From: Sesamum alatum | Taxonomy: Eukaryota > Streptophyta > Magnoliopsida > Lamiales > Pedaliaceae | Length of the DNA stretch: 64,000 bases | Assembly (NCBI GenBank): GCA_034509735.1 | Contig: JACGWO010000012.1 | Location: 26,503,188-26,567,187 of the forward strand | Direction: 5' to 3' | Part shown: positions 24,234 to 36,215 of the stretch, one piece after another | How positions within the stretch are numbered: position 1 is the stretch's first letter | Layout of the letters: each line of letters starts with the position of its first letter | Program-made: the position numbers and the translations under genes | Notes under the pieces: generated by a model | Database searches by the model: none | What the model was told of the DNA's origin: nothing | The model's input: only the letters and a program-made list of their open reading frames with translations

Positions 24234-26046
24234 TGCTGAAAAGCAAGACAAAATTCTAATTAGCTGGAGAGTGATGTTTCCTTTTTTCATAACCAAGATG
24301 CAAGTGGAAAACTTAGTCCCTACAGTGAGCTTAGTATCCAGTTTGATATGGGATCAAGAGAATTAGTTGGTTGATTAGTATGGGTGGAAATGGTTGCAGG
24401 TTTTGGAGATGGATAGATCTTTCCTTAAATTGGTGATGATCACTTATGAAAAGAAACCAAAGGAAAGTGGAAGAGTTTAAGGTAAGATTATCTTCTTCCT
24501 TAATACTCTGAACTTTTCCTACGCATTATTCTTCCTGGGAAGTAGTGTTGCCATACTCATTAACTATGTATAATGTGCCCGATGAAGGAAATCAAACTTT
24601 CACATAGTAAACACTAGCTATCTAAATATATATTTTTTTTTAATTGGCTTAGCATGCATATTAACAAATTGCTAGTTTGAGACGAATAATATAGTAATCT
24701 CTGCAATTTTAATTTTCTTCTTTTTTTTTTTTTTTGGCGTCTTCACCTATTTTCTGAAGAAGAATTAATCTTGTGCTGATTTTGTTTCAAAATGGTGGCA
24801 GAAAACCATGATATGGGACACTTACAAGGGAAGTCAACATTGAGTGCCCTCAGTCGAGATTTTGGAAGCTCAACCTGGAAGAGAAGAGTATGAGGTTTGT
24901 GGTGGCACCCGAGGGCTCGGGCCTATGCCACTTTTATACTTAATCTTGTGGAGCAATCCATACCGATTTATTGGACTATATATACAAGCGGTTCTAGAGT
25001 CTCATTATGTACTATGAGTATCTTTTTTGTTTTGGTCATTGAGGCTGCATGATTCTTTGAAGAACAAGAGTTCTCTCTCCCTGCCCATGGATGTAGGTTA
25101 CATGGGCCGAAGTAGCCGAACCATGTAAATTCTTGTGTGTCCTTTACTTTTCTTGCTCTAATTTCTTCGTTTTAATGCTGTTTCCATGACAAACAGTATG
25201 TGAAATGGTCGAAATGAAGTTGAAGATTGCTTTTGAAGTATATAAAGAAGAATAGTTTGGGGAAGCTGCAGCCTGCAAATATCTCATTGATGAATCTGCC
25301 TTGGGGGTCCGTAAAAGCCTGTTGTCAAATTACATTTGATCACCAACTCTTCCGCTCCATCATAACTTACAGCACAAGATTTCTGGAGGATCGTGGAAAT
25401 ATTCTGGTTTTCTAAAAAGCGAGGAGGCGAGCACAAAAAGTGGCAGCTGCGAGTTATGTGAGTAATTTTGCTCAAGAGATAAGTTGGATGGCTCCATAAT
25501 ACTAGCAGGTACAAAGCTGTCTTTTTTACCTTTTGATGTTCATAGATAGTTGCAGAAAGCCCTGATGCCAGTGTTGCCCTTGAGCATATAGACGCATTCT
25601 TGGTTGTGGATGTAAAGTTTCTTTGTAGGAATTGAGCTTCGGAGGTATAGCGTACAGCAAAATGGTAGTTGAGAAGTATGTGGATACGATGATGACATGA
25701 TCCTCCGAAATTGTTCCCAGGAGGAACAAGTACGATGTAAACTCAACCAATTTTCTTGGTTTAATTTCCATAAAGAAAATTATCAAGGGCTCTTGTAAGA
25801 ACAACCATATCAGATGCATTGGTTGAAATGGATCCTATAGCAATATCAAACGGTAAGGCTTTAAGCCGCGCCTAAATTGTACTGATATGTTATGATTCAT
25901 ATTATGTGATATTTTTACACTATATCTGTATAAGAAGAGATTTAGTAAGATGTGGTGGTTTATATTAACAAAGGTAGGCATTGGGGAGAAGTAAAGGAAA
26001 TAAATGGAGCGAACGTTAATTCCCAAAAGATAAGGTTATTGTCAAC
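24234..26046 (+). other. 3' UTR region and unassigned spacer
   Basis: A GTAAGA donor at 24482 and a GGTGGCAG acceptor ending at 24801 suggest an intron in the 3' UTR of the nuclease gene, which may end near 25150-25250. Beyond that, 25440-25800 has short open patches on both strands in broken frames; I recognise none of them. They could be an old gene fragment. Confidence 0.4.
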
Positions 26047-26056
26047 AAAAATCTAA

Positions 26057-26694
26057 GGGTTAATTACAATATTACATTGACTTTCTCTGTTATTACGAGA
26101 ATATATAAATTTCTTACTCTTATTATGAAAATTATATAAACTTTCATTTCAAGTATATCCACTTTACAAATTGTGTCTTTCGTCAGTCAATTCAATGTAT
26201 TTTGCTGATGTTATAAAAAAATTAGTTTAAACTTCCTGTAATATTCTCAATCGAAATAACTCTATTTTCTAGGACTTAATACTCGTAAGGGGCATTTGTT
26301 ATTTTTAAAGTTAAAAAGGGTGTATACTTGTAACTTTTAGTATCTTATTTTATAATACTTTTTTCTTAATCACATATTGTGTATGTGTAGATTGTGACAT
26401 TAATTTCTATTCCTAACAATCATCAAAGCTTGCAAATCTTGTTGAAATCATATTATTTTATAGAAAATAAAGCTTATATTTTGAAAAAAAAAATACTTGG
26501 GATATTTTGGTCCACTTCTGTTTTCAATTTTATTGAATTATTTTTAATTTATAGATGATGGCAAAATGATTATTTTAAATACATACTGTTAAATTTGACT
26601 ACACCTGTTGATCAGATTGGCAATAAAATTTTCATAATAAGAGTGAAAAATTTGTATATACTCATAATTACAGAGGAGGTCAGTGTAATTTTCC
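26057..26694. mobile_element. 638-bp MULE-type MITE, 10-bp TSD
   Basis: AAAAATCTAA flanks the element at 26047-26056 and 26695-26704. The left end GGGTTAATTACAATATTACA is echoed in inverted orientation by the right end (GGAAAATTACACTGACC), and the similarity continues for about 80 bp, including CACTCTTATTATGAAAATT in the right arm. There is no transposase. Confidence 0.75.
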
Positions 26695-26728
26695 AAAAAT
26701 CTAATAATGATTAGAAGTGAGGCTGTTG

Positions 26729-27047
26729 GCTAACGAGGCCTAGCTCAGTTGGCGAAGCTGAGACTCCATGATCTCAAAGATCATGGGTTCGAATCACCTG
26801 CGTGGGATGATTTGTTTCTACTGCATAGTAAAGTTTATTTATGATATTGTTTCTATTGTATAGTAGGTTTATTTGTTGTTGTAATAAAAAGATGTTAGTT
26901 TTATTTGTTGTTGTAATAAAAAGATGTTAGTTTGTGATATTATCGATATGATTATTGTATTTGTCTTTATCCAATATTGATACCGACAGAACTAATTGTA
27001 ATTGCTTTATTTCAATTAATAAAATCAGTCGCTTTCAACTAAAAAAA
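26729..27047 (+). mobile_element. tRNA-derived SINE, copy 1
   Basis: The head carries a Pol III A box (TAGCTCAGTTGG, 26741-26752) and B box (GGTTCGAATC, about 26787-26796), a tRNA-like spacing. The body is AT-rich and ends in an A-run at 27041-27048. A 16-bp duplication with two mismatches flanks it (AGAAGTGAGGCTGTTG at 26713-26728, AGAAGTAAGGTTGTTG at 27048-27063). The body contains a 31-bp unit repeated in tandem (26868-26898 and 26900-26930). It sits directly beside the MITE ending at 26694. Confidence 0.8.
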
Positions 27048-27166
27048 AGAAGTAAGGTTGTTGAATCTTTCTTCATAAACTATAGCACAAATGCAATTTG
27101 TAATCTGTATATGTTAGACTATTTTATTTAATAAATTTTTTAATGACTAATTTGTCGACATATGCC

Positions 27167-27417
27167 AATGAAGTCTAACTCAGTTGGCGAAGTTGAGGCC
27201 CATGATCCTTAAGGTCATGGGTTCGAATCCCCGGCGTGGGATGATTTATTTCTACTGTATAGTAGGTTATTTGTTGATGTAATAGCACGATATTAGTATA
27301 TGTGATATTTGTTGATATGATTATTGTATTTGTCTATATCTGTTGATATTGACAGAATTTAATTGTAATTGATTTATTTCAATTAATAAAATTCATCGCT
27401 TTCAATTCAAAAAAAAA
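27167..27417 (+). mobile_element. tRNA-derived SINE, copy 2
   Basis: Same family as the copy at 26729: A box TAACTCAGTTGG (27176-27187), B box GGTTCGAATCC (27220-27230), then GTGGGATGATTTATTTCTAC and the shared 3' part ending ATTCATCGCTTTCAATTC plus an A-run (27409-27417). It lacks the internal 31-bp duplication. Flanks TCGACATATGCC and TCGATATATACC may be a worn target duplication. Confidence 0.75.
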
Positions 27418-27885
27418 TTATCGATATATACCTTTATTTTTTCAGATCACTTTTTAAACTTTTTACAACTTAAAATAAAATAAGAACTACTCGACATGAC
27501 AAATCATTCTCTCTCGAATGACTTTAATTATACCGAAGATGATTAATTATTACATCAATTTTCATTTATGGGATTTTCAATTACAAGTTAGGGTTTATAA
27601 TAGAAAAATCGTCATAGAAGAATTATGTACCATATCATCTTATTATAAAATAATTAATAATAAAATTTGTGTGTAGAGTCAACAAAATTGACATGTCGTA
27701 GTATATGGAGGTAATAAAAAAAATATCCGGGGTTTAATTGTCAATTTTGAGAACTCAGGGGGTAGAATGCCAATTAATAATTATTTTGTCGATATAGAAG
27801 CCCTAAAATCTCTGCAAAACCCCTCTTTTGAAGATCAAGAGCAATCAGTGGGTTCTCACCGGAGAGATCAACAACAGTGGGCAAG
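27418..27885 (+). promoter_or_regulatory. promoter and leader of nuclear rps1
   Basis: An AT-rich stretch passes into a leader-like sequence after about 27790 (GAAGCCCTAAAATC, then AAAACCCCTC, loosely like telo-box/ribosomal-protein promoter words). No intron is needed. The exact start site cannot be read. Confidence 0.35.
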
Positions 27886-28500
27886 ATGAGCGTGTACATG
27901 AGCCGGTTATTCCCAAGATCCAATTCAAGTTTCTTTCTACGCAGCGGACTCGCCTTGGAAGCCAAAGTTGTACGTTTGAGAGAAGAAATGTACCTCATAG
28001 ACGCAGGGGTTGGCCGGCCCAGAATCGCCACGCACGAAGAGCTCATCAAACCCCCGGAAACCGCGGGCCCGGCCCGTCTCACGAACAGGGTCGGATTCCT
28101 CAACCCATCGAATCGAGAATCGCCGGTGAAAAATCTCGTCTTGCAGCGATGCTTCGTCGATTTGGTAACGGGCAATTCTCGGGTCAAGCAGCAGGCCGCT
28201 GCCCGGTTCGATGACATGGTGGGGCAGACCGAAGCTGGTGGTGGAGGTGAGCAGCCGCTCCTCCTCCCGCGGAGGTTTAGGAAACACCGGGCCTGGATGG
28301 AGCTGAAGAATAAGTGGAGGGCCAACGCGAAGGTGAAAGGTTTCGTAGCGGAGAAAGTGAGGGGAGGGTATTCGATCGCGATTGCGGGTTACCTTGCGTT
28401 TCTTCCATCTCGGCAGGCTTACAATCGAAGGATTACAAGTGATCGATTTATGATCGAGAGCGTGACCCCTAAGAATATTGTGGTTGCCAGAGCCGGGTGA
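27886..28500 (+). CDS. rps1: mitochondrial ribosomal protein S1, nuclear copy
   Basis: An intronless frame of 204 residues starts at the ATG at 27886. The N-terminus (MSVYMSRLFPRSNSSFF) corresponds to the native N-terminus of plant mitochondrion-encoded S1. The middle holds a conserved LLLPRRFRKHRAWMELKNKW stretch (126-144). The C-terminus (about 148-204) is an S1-type RNA-binding segment, KVKGFVAEKVRGGYSIAIAG onwards. The product would be part of the small subunit of mitochondrial ribosomes. Absence of introns and higher GC (near 58%) than the surroundings are compatible with RNA-mediated transfer from mitochondrion to nucleus, which is known for rps1 in several plants. There is no extra N-terminal presequence, so the Arg/Ser-rich native start would have to act as the import signal. 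A GTG nine bases upstream is in frame but has no need to be the start. Confidence 0.85.
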   Translation: MSVYMSRLFPRSNSSFFLRSGLALEAKVVRLREEMYLIDAGVGRPRIATHEELIKPPETAGPARLTNRVGFLNPSNRESPVKNLVLQRCFVDLVTGNSRVKQQAAARFDDMVGQTEAGGGGEQPLLLPRRFRKHRAWMELKNKWRANAKVKGFVAEKVRGGYSIAIAGYLAFLPSRQAYNRRITSDRFMIESVTPKNIVVARAG

Positions 28501-31500
28501 TCGATTGTTGTTCGCACCGATTGGTGGTTTTGGGTAGAGTTTTACTTAATCCTCTGCTCTTAGAGTTGTCTTTGTTTGGGCTCAAAATGGGTCTTGTCTT
28601 TTCTTCCATTTGAGCTTATGTTATCTAGAAAATTGTTTATTACTAGCTCTTGCCGGAACTGGATAATTGATAGACATGCTGTTATTTGATTGAGTTGATC
28701 GAAAATAGAAATGTGTTTGTATGCACACAACATTTATTGGTCTCTGAATTAAGCTGAAGGAGATGGAAATGGCAAGTTTTGAAACTAAAGTGCATCGTTT
28801 CTATTATCTGGTTGTTCTTGATGTGTGCAATGTTATGTGATAACCGGTAAAAATAGTATGTCATGTATTGGATGATCATTCAAACTGTGAAATCTCAGTA
28901 AGACTCCTAAATAAGGCACAACTATGTTAAGAGTCATCTTGAAAATTCTTGCTATTCTGATGGCGAAGAATACCTAACCTCAGAAGAGTAGAGTTCTTGA
29001 ATCTGAATAATGCTTGTAATTGCTGGTGGAGATTTTTCTGAGTTCTTGAAGTGAACTCAGAGCACAAGAAAGAGACTCCTGAAACTTAGTTTGCTCCACA
29101 TCTGCTCAAGATTATGAGCATAGTCTACAGTAGTTGGCTATCTGATTTGCCCTGCTAACTGTCGTGGCCAAGAGTGTGCTGCAATTACTCTAGAGACTAA
29201 GAACTGTGTGTTGCCGTCTCTGACCCTATCTCTAGCACCTATTTGACACTTTTCTGGATGATATTCATGACTCTGAATGCAAATGTAGGATTGAAGGATC
29301 ATATTATCACTTCAGTTTTGGTGTATCCTATTATGAATCTCTAATCTACATCACGATAATAGATGGTTGCATGGAGCTTGTCTCCCTTGGTAAAAATGCC
29401 ACCAGATACTTGCTTATGGTCATTCTATATCACCAAGCTTTCTTTGTCACCCTGATTCCTATTTGATGGACTATGGAATTGTGGATGTCAAATGTCTGGA
29501 TAACTGTGTTACATCCTACTTTGTTTCACTTCATTATTCACATACTTCAATCATCATTAATTTCCTGGAATTATTATAGCGGAGCATGCATTTATCCTGT
29601 TGTGATAGTAGAAGCTTGTGTTGTGGTCTTCTGTTGTCCTTATGCTTTAGTGACAAATCTTGGAACAGGACACGCATAACTATCTAACTAATCATTCTAG
29701 ATGGATTTTATTTCATTATAGGAAGCATGTGTGTTTGCTGCTAGATCAAGGGATTAGCAGGTATCTGGGGACAAAGTCCACTTAATTTAGCTTTTCTTTC
29801 TACATTCATTCCTCTGTAACCAAGAAATGCATGGATCAGGAGGAAAAACTCCAGAAGATATGCTGCAGTTCCTCGTATCAACTTTAAAGGTGATCTAGGA
29901 AAGTTTAAGCTTTGATTAAACAGGAGCTGCATAGTCTACGACCAGCTTAGAGTATGATTGTTCTGTCAAACACTTTCTCTTGTTTGTCATGAATTAAGTT
30001 TTGAAAGTCATTGTGTTTCCAAGTGGGCAATTGGTTCTTTTAAAATTGATTGATAAAGACAGTGAAATTGATAGCAGGGCTCTCACATCCCATACAGGTA
30101 TATGATATTCTGACTGCAATCTCATTCGCCTACTTCACATTATGATCTTTGGATGACATGCCTTTTGGTGGAAGCTCTACTTGGCAGGTTTATTTTTCAC
30201 CAGAAAGTCAGAAACACTCTGCACTTTTTTAACTGTTTGTTTCATGTGATTGGTTCAAGTCTTTGACGCGATCTGAATTAGAACTTTCTGGTTAAGTTTT
30301 ACCTGGTTTAATCTTTAATTTGTTTGAAAATATACTTGTCATGCTGTTTCTTACGTTTAACCAAACCCAATTTGAACTACAATTTTCCAGTCTGTCTGAC
30401 CTGAGTTATAAGATTTCTAAATATCTCCGGTTAGGTAGATCAATCTTGGTTAAGTTGTACCCTTCTTTTTTTCTTTTCTTTTTGGGGGTTGGGGGGCTGT
30501 CTTTTTTTGGTACCTTCTTCATTACCAATTCTATTGATTAACAGGAAGTTGAGTTTGCAAAAGCAGATTTGATTCAACTTTTTCTGCTTGTGAGTTCCGA
30601 TATTCTTACAGGATGATTCCAGTCTTGGATTATTCAGCAAATATCCTATGTAAAAGAAACAGGAACGGTACCCACATAAACCCAGAGGTGGAACACGAAT
30701 GAATGTGAAGCTGCCAACGGTGTACCAAAATTGTTGCAATAGTCTGAATGAAACAATCTCACCGAACAGACCACTTTCTGAAAACTTGATTCACCCTTGC
30801 TCACCCTCTACAAAACTGTTACGGGATCATTCTGTAATCCGGAATTCTTGCCAACATTGTTTTACTTGTGTGACGACTAGTTGTACATCTCAGATTATAT
30901 ACTGCTTTTTCTTCTTAAAATCAGTGTGTGTGGAGCTTCAAGGGACTGTCCTTGTGCCAGTTCACAAGAAACAAAAGAACGATAAGCCCAAAAATTCAAT
31001 CAAAATCAGCACAAATAGGAACATAGGAACGGTTATTGCACACTCAGACTCTTGATGTTTCCTTGGCTTAATAAGAAGGTTTGCAGTTATGCACAGGTGA
31101 CTTCTTTCCTAATTAGCTCAAGGCAAACAGTACGTACAAGCGCAGGTGGTAAGAATTAAGGTTCTTGGATTCTCCAAGAGCCGTCACCTACATCTCACTT
31201 GGTTTAATGGTGCAAGTGGACAACTGGCCGTGGGATTTTAGGACAAGGATATTGGCATTGTACAAGTTATCAAGTAAAGCTTCAGCAGGGGGTTGTTGCC
31301 AAATGCCAACCAACATTCTTGAACAAATATTTGCATTTCCAGGCTTTTCTGTTTGCAGCTTCTTTTTACATATTCTACTAGTTATTTTGGGCTAGCAGCA
31401 GTTGGATAAATGGAATCAGCCAATTCAATCTTGAATCAGACAATCTTGAAATTCCAGAAGTTTCCAGTGCAAGAAGCATGGAGGGATAACAATCTTAGAG

Positions 31501-31847
31501 AAATCTTTTCATAAGGCCTGTGAAAGTGAAACCTTCAAACACAAACACACACACACACGCAGAGAAGATATATCTAACAGCACAGCAAAAAAGTCATGAT
31601 GAGGAACTCAATTATCATATCAAATCAACCAAGAACAGTACATTCTCCTTCCCATTTATTCCTCTGGAAAAAACTATACATCAACTGTCAGGAACACAAA
31701 TTCCCGCAAGAACACAACCACCAACAAGAAAAACTCCCAAATCCACCCCACCCCACAGAGAAAATAAAGTTAAAAACAGGGCCAACTATTCACAAATTCC
31801 CTTTTCGCCTATCTCTGAACTTTTTTCCCAAGAAAAACCCAACCAAT
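28501..31847. other. 3.3-kb stretch without an identifiable gene
   Basis: Base composition is moderate and the plus strand is T-rich up to about 30600, as in plus-strand introns or a long 3' region of rps1. After about 31500 the plus strand is A/C-rich, which fits the 3' UTR of the minus-strand ORF at 31848-32051. A short (CA)n lies at about 31542-31558. Open frames here (for example 30699-31055) have no recognisable features. Confidence 0.4.
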
Positions 31848-32051
31848 CTACCTGGTAGTATTGAGGAGCAGACAGTTGAAGATCCTGGAACAAGCATACC
31901 TCAAGCGAGGATACATCCTGACAGTATGCGCGCTGGACTCCTTCCACACACCCTCCATCGTCTCCACGAAAAGATTCAAACTTCTGAGTGGAGGAATGTA
32001 GAGAGTCAATGGGACTGCAGAAAACGCCACCGCAAAGAACAAATGCAGCAT
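31848..32051 (-). CDS. small protein with one hydrophobic segment, 67 aa
   Basis: From the first in-frame ATG the minus strand encodes 67 residues. The N-terminus is hydrophobic (LHLFFAVAFSAVPLTLYIPP, residues 2-21) and probably membrane-spanning or an uncleaved anchor. A Leu/Arg/Ser-containing amphipathic segment follows, then a basic tail (RMYPRLRYACSRIFNC). The frame stays open upstream of this ATG for about 39 codons with no other ATG, so translation could also start elsewhere after splicing. The composition and the even pattern of charged residues look protein-like, and I have the impression of a conserved small plant (possibly mitochondrial) protein, but I cannot name the family. A pyrimidine-rich leader of some 350 nt lies upstream on the minus strand. 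Confidence 0.5.
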   Translation of the reverse strand: MLHLFFAVAFSAVPLTLYIPPLRSLNLFVETMEGVWKESSAHTVRMYPRLRYACSRIFNCLLLNTTR

Positions 32052-34570
32052 CTGATCAACGGGATTCTGGGAACACGAAATCCACCCCAAGAAACGATCT
32101 TTATTCAACCAAACCCTTTCTTGATATGTATGTGAGAGTATTTCTCTTCTTCTCTCGTGTCCTTGCAATTATCTGTATATATGTAAGGAAGGGGGGAGGA
32201 TAGGAACGACTTGTGATGCAAGAATCTAGACAAGAATGAGGATTTTGAGGATAGAAACGATGAATCGTGGGGAATTAATACAGGGGGGTATGTAGTAGTA
32301 AAATCAAGAAACCCGGCTGCTTTCTGTGGGCTGTAGGGTCGTCTTCTCTTCTCCTTTGACAATTTGGAGAGCCAAGGAAAAGTCTTGAACATGTTTCCAG
32401 AAGGTTCTTCACTGTGTGTTTGGTTTTAGTGGAGTGAAAGTCCTTGATTGTGGTAATTATTTATGCTTGACTCTTTATGTGTAATTAATTTTTATTTAAT
32501 AATGATATTTATTAATATATATATCTAAATATATATAATTTGTTTTTTTAAGAAATAAATTATTGTGTGAATCTTTTCACCTGAAAGTTATCATGCTTAT
32601 GCAATTATGTATTATTATTTCTTTTTTTCATTAATTTCAACTTCTTGTACATTTGAATTTATTTAAAAGTAAAATTGATTAATTATTATTATTTGAAATA
32701 AATCCATTACGATTATTCCTATCTAGTGTCAATCTAAAAAAAACAACTACAATAATCATATACTGATCAACAATATCAGATAAATTACATCAAAAATACC
32801 ACCTATTTTTATCGTAGAACTACCCCATCTACTATACAATAAACAACATTTTCATGTATTAATATTCGAACGCATGAACTCTAGGATCATAAATTTCAAC
32901 CTTACTTGTACATGAATCTTATGAAGTGTCCATTTACTTTTTCAGTTATTTGGCGATTTTCAAACAAATGAAAGGGAAGTGCGGACAAAGACAAATTATT
33001 ATTGAATAAAGGAGACTTTTTGGTAGTGGAATTTATTATGGAACAATTGAGAAGAAAGTTAAAAAGGGACAAAAACATGTTACTACAATTAAGAAAGCAA
33101 GAAGGTCACATCCCGTCAATTTAGACGGTGATATTGATTACATTTAGCAATATTTTTTTTAATAAATCGATTATAATTACATTGATAACTTTAATTATTA
33201 ACAAGTACTATAAGAGTCGAGTCTCATGATATTTATTTATCAATTATGTAAAGTAAATTATTAACTATATGAAAATTAAGTTGTATTAAAATCAATTACA
33301 TTCGTACCAAAAGAATATTCTTTCTGAATGAAGAAACTATTATCAAAAGTAATAATATTCACAATTAAAACTCACATTTCGTATATTATTTGAAATTGTT
33401 TCGAAAAACAATTGACAATTTTTTGCTTATATAACAAAATTTTGTCATTAAAATTCACTACTAACTTGAGACTATACCAAAACAGATACTTAATTATTTC
33501 ATTAAAATACCGCAAGTATATGCTAAAAGTATCGCTAAAATTTGAATATATATTAACTTATATACGCTAAAAAATCAATAACAAAACTAGTTAGGTACAC
33601 TATACGTCTCTTTAAATTATTTAATATTATTGAATTATACATACAATTTGTGTATTATATATAGATTGCTTCGTAAAATGAAAAAGAAAAAAAATAAAAG
33701 AATAAGATAAATCGTTGTGTTGCTACTCATGAATAATATATAAAAAAGAAACTCAATGTCTTCAAAAATATTATTTTTTTATGATTTGAATTTGAAAAAT
33801 AATTTCAAATGATTCTATATTTAAAAAAAATTAAAATCTGTAAATATTTCACAAGTCATAAATTAAAATGGGAGTCCATGGATCTAAAATCTCCAGCAAT
33901 TTTGTTATTAAAGATTTCTCTACTTTCAAATTCATCACTTAAAACATAATGTTGGAGAATTTGTTACTATGTCCAGACCTAATTGACTTAATTAAAATCG
34001 ACCATAAGATAAATAATTCTTATATGTATAATAAATTCATAACCCAAATGATTATAATCATCTATTTTCTAGTCTAGTTTTATTTATTTTTAGTGCATGT
34101 ATCATGGCCTTAATTAGGGGCAGAATAATTTAATGGATTCTGCTACTCCGCATATAACCAATAAAGCTTTACTTGAGTTGTGGGGCGGAGGTTCGAACTG
34201 AATCCCGTATATATAATTGTATAATTTATTTTTTATAATAATATCTTATTTTGTTTATTTTTAATATATTTGATAATTTAAAATTATCAATATCGTGAAT
34301 TTATATTTAGTTTTAATGTATTAAAGGATGTAGTAACGAGTTTTATTTTTTTTATTTTTTAAAAAAGAGAGGATTGTGTATCTAGGGGATAATGATCGTT
34401 CTTATTTTTATTTTATTGCAATTGGTGGAAGGTTCAAGAGGTTCTCCAGCATGTTCGCTGAACGTGCACATCTGTAAGAAATCAACAAAATCAGATTTTC
34501 CAAGAAAGATCTCGAAGACATAGGTCCCAATTCCTAATAATCAGTTTACTCCTTTTTGGATTTTTTTTTT
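32052..34570. other. leader of the minus-strand ORF, then AT-rich spacer
   Basis: 32052-32400 is leader-like on the minus strand (an upstream frame of about 95 codons, 32392-32105, is probably UTR). 32450-34570 is very AT-rich with decayed MITE fragments (for example 33775-33960, resembling the TATATTTGG family). No gene seen. Confidence 0.45.
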
Positions 34571-34571
34571 T

Positions 34572-34830
34572 ATAATGAGCGATGAATTATTAATTTGAAA
34601 GTACAACAATATTAGTAATTGTTATTATAATATTCATTGCATAGTATAACAACATCTATTCAGTCCACGGTACAACAATATATCCACATCTACCAACACC
34701 ACTCAAATAAATAATATAAACATTATATAAATTAAACAATTCCCTACATTTGTAGTACTCAAACCCACGACCTCTTGATTGTGGGACCTCAACCTCTCAT
34801 TTTTGGACTTACCCATGCCAATTTGAGGTT
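34572..34830 (-). mobile_element. degenerate tRNA-derived SINE, minus strand
   Basis: On the minus strand a B-box-like GGGTTTGAGTAC (near 34757-34767) follows AGAGGTCGT. The body then ends AATTCATCGCTCATTATA plus an A-run (T run at 34561-34571 on the plus strand). This 3' end resembles that of the SINE at 27167-27417 (ATTCATCGCTTTCAATTC), so it may be a distant member. The A box is eroded and I found no target duplication. Confidence 0.5.
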
Positions 34831-35762
34831 CTATAATTTTTAATTATTTATATACTTTAATAAGAATTGTTAATTAATTATGTATGATCTGTTAAGTACT
34901 GTGCTGATATATAATTTGCTAATTTGTCGGTAATTAAAATTATCAATACATCAAAATATCATTTAGTATATTGAAATTGTAAGCAAGAAAAATATTGAAT
35001 ATATTGAAATATGATAAATTCGAAGACGTTCATACAACACAACAAATACACAATAAATACAGATTGAATAGAAACTATTATAAAAATAAATACCTCATCA
35101 GCAATTGAATGTTGTATGTTGAAAACTCCAATATAAAAAAATGAAATAATCAAATTTTTTTATCAAATTAAATGTAATTACTCACATCGATTTAAAAGAA
35201 TCCAAAACATGTTAATAATTTAAATAAAACAACTTGTATTTGATTAGGGACATGTCAAGTATACCTGCCTAACCTACATGATGTGGATGTAATTTGAGCA
35301 AGGAATTTGACGAGAAAATTAACCTCGACACACTAACACTTCCCAAATGTATATATTTATGGTATATTTTATGTATAATAATTTATATTTATATTTTTAT
35401 AATAATTTAATATTATTGATATATTCATCAATACAAGTTTCTTTATTGCGAAAATAAGCGTGGAAGATCAATAGTCGCGTGTATTTGTTAAGATATTAAA
35501 TATTAAACAATTAATTTCATTAATAGCTTATAATTATAAATGACGTGCTGCTTACTATATCCATTTAAGGCAAAACACTTACCAAACTTTACATACCTAA
35601 ATTGATATTTGATTGATTAACATGAAAAAGGGTGTTGGGATTAACTGTGAGCTCGACAGCACACAGACTAATTAGCAATAATGGAATAACGAAAGAATGT
35701 TCGTGATGTTTATGTAATCACGCAACCTTGATTATGACAGTGTTTGTATTAGTTAATATATT

Positions 35763-36215
35763 GGGTAAATTACAATTACATCTAACGACGTTTAACATAA
35801 ATACGAATATATTATGTTGTTTGAAAAATTACAAGTACTCTTTCAAATGAAAAATAATTGTTTAGTTTTGGAGGGTGAGGTTAAAAGGTGTTGCTTCACT
35901 CTTGATGAATTTCAAAAATATGTATCTTAAAAAATGTTAAAAAAATTGAGGCTAGGTAAAGTAAATAATTAATAAAAAATATTAGTTCATAAAATATTTT
36001 AGAAAATTATAAAAATAAACAAATTTATAATTCATTTTTCAAAAGAAATTTTTGGACAATTGATCATAAAATTTGGATGAAAATTTAACGGAGTTTAATG
36101 GAATTGGCTCGTTGTTAGACGGACGTTAAAATTAGAGGGTATTTGTAATTTCTCAAACAACGATGATGTATTTGTGATTATGTCAAATCTTATGAGACGG
36201 GATTGTATTTTACAC
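35763..36215. mobile_element. 453-bp MULE-type MITE, 9-bp TSD
   Basis: TAATATATT occurs exactly on both sides (35754-35762, 36216-36224). The left end GGGTAAATTACAATTACATC pairs with the inverted right end (GTGTAAAATACAATCCCGTC), and further in both arms contain TTGTTTGAAAAATTACAA / TTGTTTGAGAAATTACAA. Confidence 0.8.

Noticed and set aside
25526..25819. Minus-strand 97-codon frame
   Set aside because: No recognisable features, overlaps other open frames in the same place, no promoter signals.
26741..26796. Functional tRNA gene
   Set aside because: Both Pol III boxes are present, but the tRNA fold does not close properly and the sequence continues into a SINE body with poly-A and target duplication.
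27877..27885. GTG start for rps1
   Set aside because: The ATG at 27886 matches the known N-terminus of S1 and plant nuclear genes rarely start with GTG.
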